64,000 nt of DNA from Caulobacter mirabilis (GTDB lineage Bacteria; Pseudomonadota; Alphaproteobacteria; Caulobacterales; Caulobacteraceae), in NCBI RefSeq assembly GCF_002749615.1, contig NZ_CP024201.1, positions 62,001 through 126,000 on the forward strand. Reading direction: 5' to 3'. Both the position numbers and the translations under genes were made by a program. Of this stretch, positions 63,205 through 64,000 are shown in pieces; within the stretch, counting starts at the first letter, position 1; each line of letters begins with the position of its first letter. The notes below the pieces were generated by a model. The model did not search any database, was not told the origin of the DNA, and worked only from the letters and a program-made list of their open reading frames with translations.

Positions 63205-64000
63205 CTACGGAGGCGGCGGCGCCAGGATCTCGCGCTTGCCGGCGTGGTTGGCCGGGCTGACGACGCCTTCCTGCTCCATCCGTTCGATCAGCGAAGCGGC
63301 GCGGTTGTAGCCGATCTGCAGCCGGCGCTGGATGTAGCTGGTCGAGGCCTTGCCGTCGCGGGTGACCACGGCCACGGCGCGGTCGTAGAGGCTGTTCTCG
63401 CCCTCCTCGCCGCCCGCCAGGCCCAGGTCGCCGCCGCCGTCCTCGTCGTCGCCGCCGGCGGTGACCTCGTCGAGGTACTGCGGCTGGCCCTGATCGCGCA
63501 GGAATTTGGCGACCGAAGCCACCTCCTCGTCGGCCACGAACGGACCGTGCAGGCGGGTCAGGCGGCCGCCGGAGCCGCCGGCCATGTAGAGCATGTCGCC
63601 CTGACCCAGCAGCTGCTCGGCGCCCTGCTCGCCGAGGATGGTTCGGCTGTCGATGCGCGAGGTGACCTGGAAGCTGATCCGGGTCGGGAAGTTGGCCTTG
63701 ATGGTGCCGGTGATGACGTCCACCGACGGGCGCTGAGTGGCCATGATCAGGTGGATGCCGGCGGCGCGGGCCATCTGGGCCAGGCGCTGGACGGCGCCTT
63801 CGATGTCCTTGCCGGCGACCATCATCAGGTCCGCCACCTCGTCGATCACCACTACGAGATAGGGCATCGGGTCGGGGCGGATCTTCTCGCTCTCGAAGAT
63901 CGGGCGGCCGCTCTCGTCGAAGCCGGTCTGGACGGTCCGCTCGAAGTGCTCGCCCTTCTCCTGCGCCTCGCGGGCGCGTTCGTTGTAGGCCGAGATGCCG
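63205..64000 (-). CDS. ftsK: DNA translocase FtsK, C-terminal part
   Basis: The frame is open to the right edge, so only about the last 265 residues are seen. These include the RecA-like motor (Walker B LVVVIDEVADLMM, IHLIMATQRPSVDVITGTIK, SRIDSRTILGEQGAEQLLGQGDMLY), a Gly/Asp-rich linker and the winged-helix gamma domain (IQRRLQIGYNRAASLIERMEQEGVVS) that reads KOPS and contacts XerD. The N-terminal membrane domain lies outside. FtsK clears the terminus at division. Confidence 0.95.
   Translation of the reverse strand, partial: GISAYNERAREAQEKGEHFERTVQTGFDESGRPIFESEKIRPDPMPYLVVVIDEVADLMMVAGKDIEGAVQRLAQMARAAGIHLIMATQRPSVDVITGTIKANFPTRISFQVTSRIDSRTILGEQGAEQLLGQGDMLYMAGGSGGRLTRLHGPFVADEEVASVAKFLRDQGQPQYLDEVTAGGDDEDGGGDLGLAGGEEGENSLYDRAVAVVTRDGKASTSYIQRRLQIGYNRAASLIERMEQEGVVSPANHAGKREILAPPPP

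Overview
The window looks like a chromosomal segment from an alphaproteobacterium of the family Caulobacteraceae (Caulobacter or, perhaps more likely, Phenylobacterium). The reasons are the very high GC content and codon bias, a recognisable ChpT phosphotransferase, an NtrZ-like periplasmic protein, CtrA-type boxes (TTAA-N7-TTAA), two perfect Caulobacter-type parS sites, and the origin-proximal gene order parB-parA-rsmG-mnmG-mnmE ... rho-hemJ-hemH-hemE. The genus is an inference. Nothing here is a prophage, an insertion sequence or a CRISPR array; almost all of it is core genome.

Left part (1-19.8 kb). The window opens in the C-terminal half of a HisKA_2 sensor kinase. An entericidin-like lipoprotein follows behind a good match to a sigma-EcfG promoter, which suggests the edge of a general-stress-response locus. 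Next come a cytochrome P450, a CheR/CheY/ChpT group, a DUF3553-cysQ pair, a lower-GC orphan gene next to dapB, a malic enzyme, an Hsp70-like protein and a TetR-controlled reductase/DUF1772 pair with visible operators. After these lie yggS, a thiE-like gene, an ntrZ-like gene and the leuS-lptE-holA run.

Centre (19.9-34.5 kb). The leftward parB-parA-rsmG-mnmG-mnmE operon carries two perfect parS sites, one inside mnmG and one just downstream of mnmE. Beyond two metabolic genes, a methyltransferase and a GST come rho and hemJ-hemH-hemE. As given, rho carries a one-base frameshift exactly at its P-loop. Upstream of hemE is a 650-bp non-coding region with three CtrA-type boxes, three near-DnaA boxes and AT-rich stretches. 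I propose it is the replication origin (Cori). A 29-residue membrane peptide with a strong ribosome site borders it.

Right part (34.5-64 kb). This holds two exported proteins, tRNA-Ala(CGC) and tRNA-Thr(CGT), and yggT-DUF167. A class-IV aminotransferase-like gene that lacks the usual PLP residues is translationally coupled to a sulfotransferase-like gene. Then come a hemolysin-III protein, a flavoprotein and the hemC/hemD/mitofilin-like/hemY tetrapyrrole block. This is divergent from tsaD-gpsA-yciI-Rieske. After that are an M16 protease, an SRPBCC protein, acs, a 1-Cys peroxiredoxin, a creatininase-family protein and an AraC regulator. A TonB receptor lies divergent from an aminotransferase, and an L,D-transpeptidase lies divergent from a CenR-like regulator. 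The window ends with xthA, lolA and the start of ftsK. A candidate small RNA lies between lolA and xthA.

Four or five copies of GC-rich palindromic intergenic repeats belonging to at least three families punctuate the gaps. Functional themes are chromosome replication and segregation, cell-cycle and stress signalling, tetrapyrrole synthesis and envelope biogenesis.
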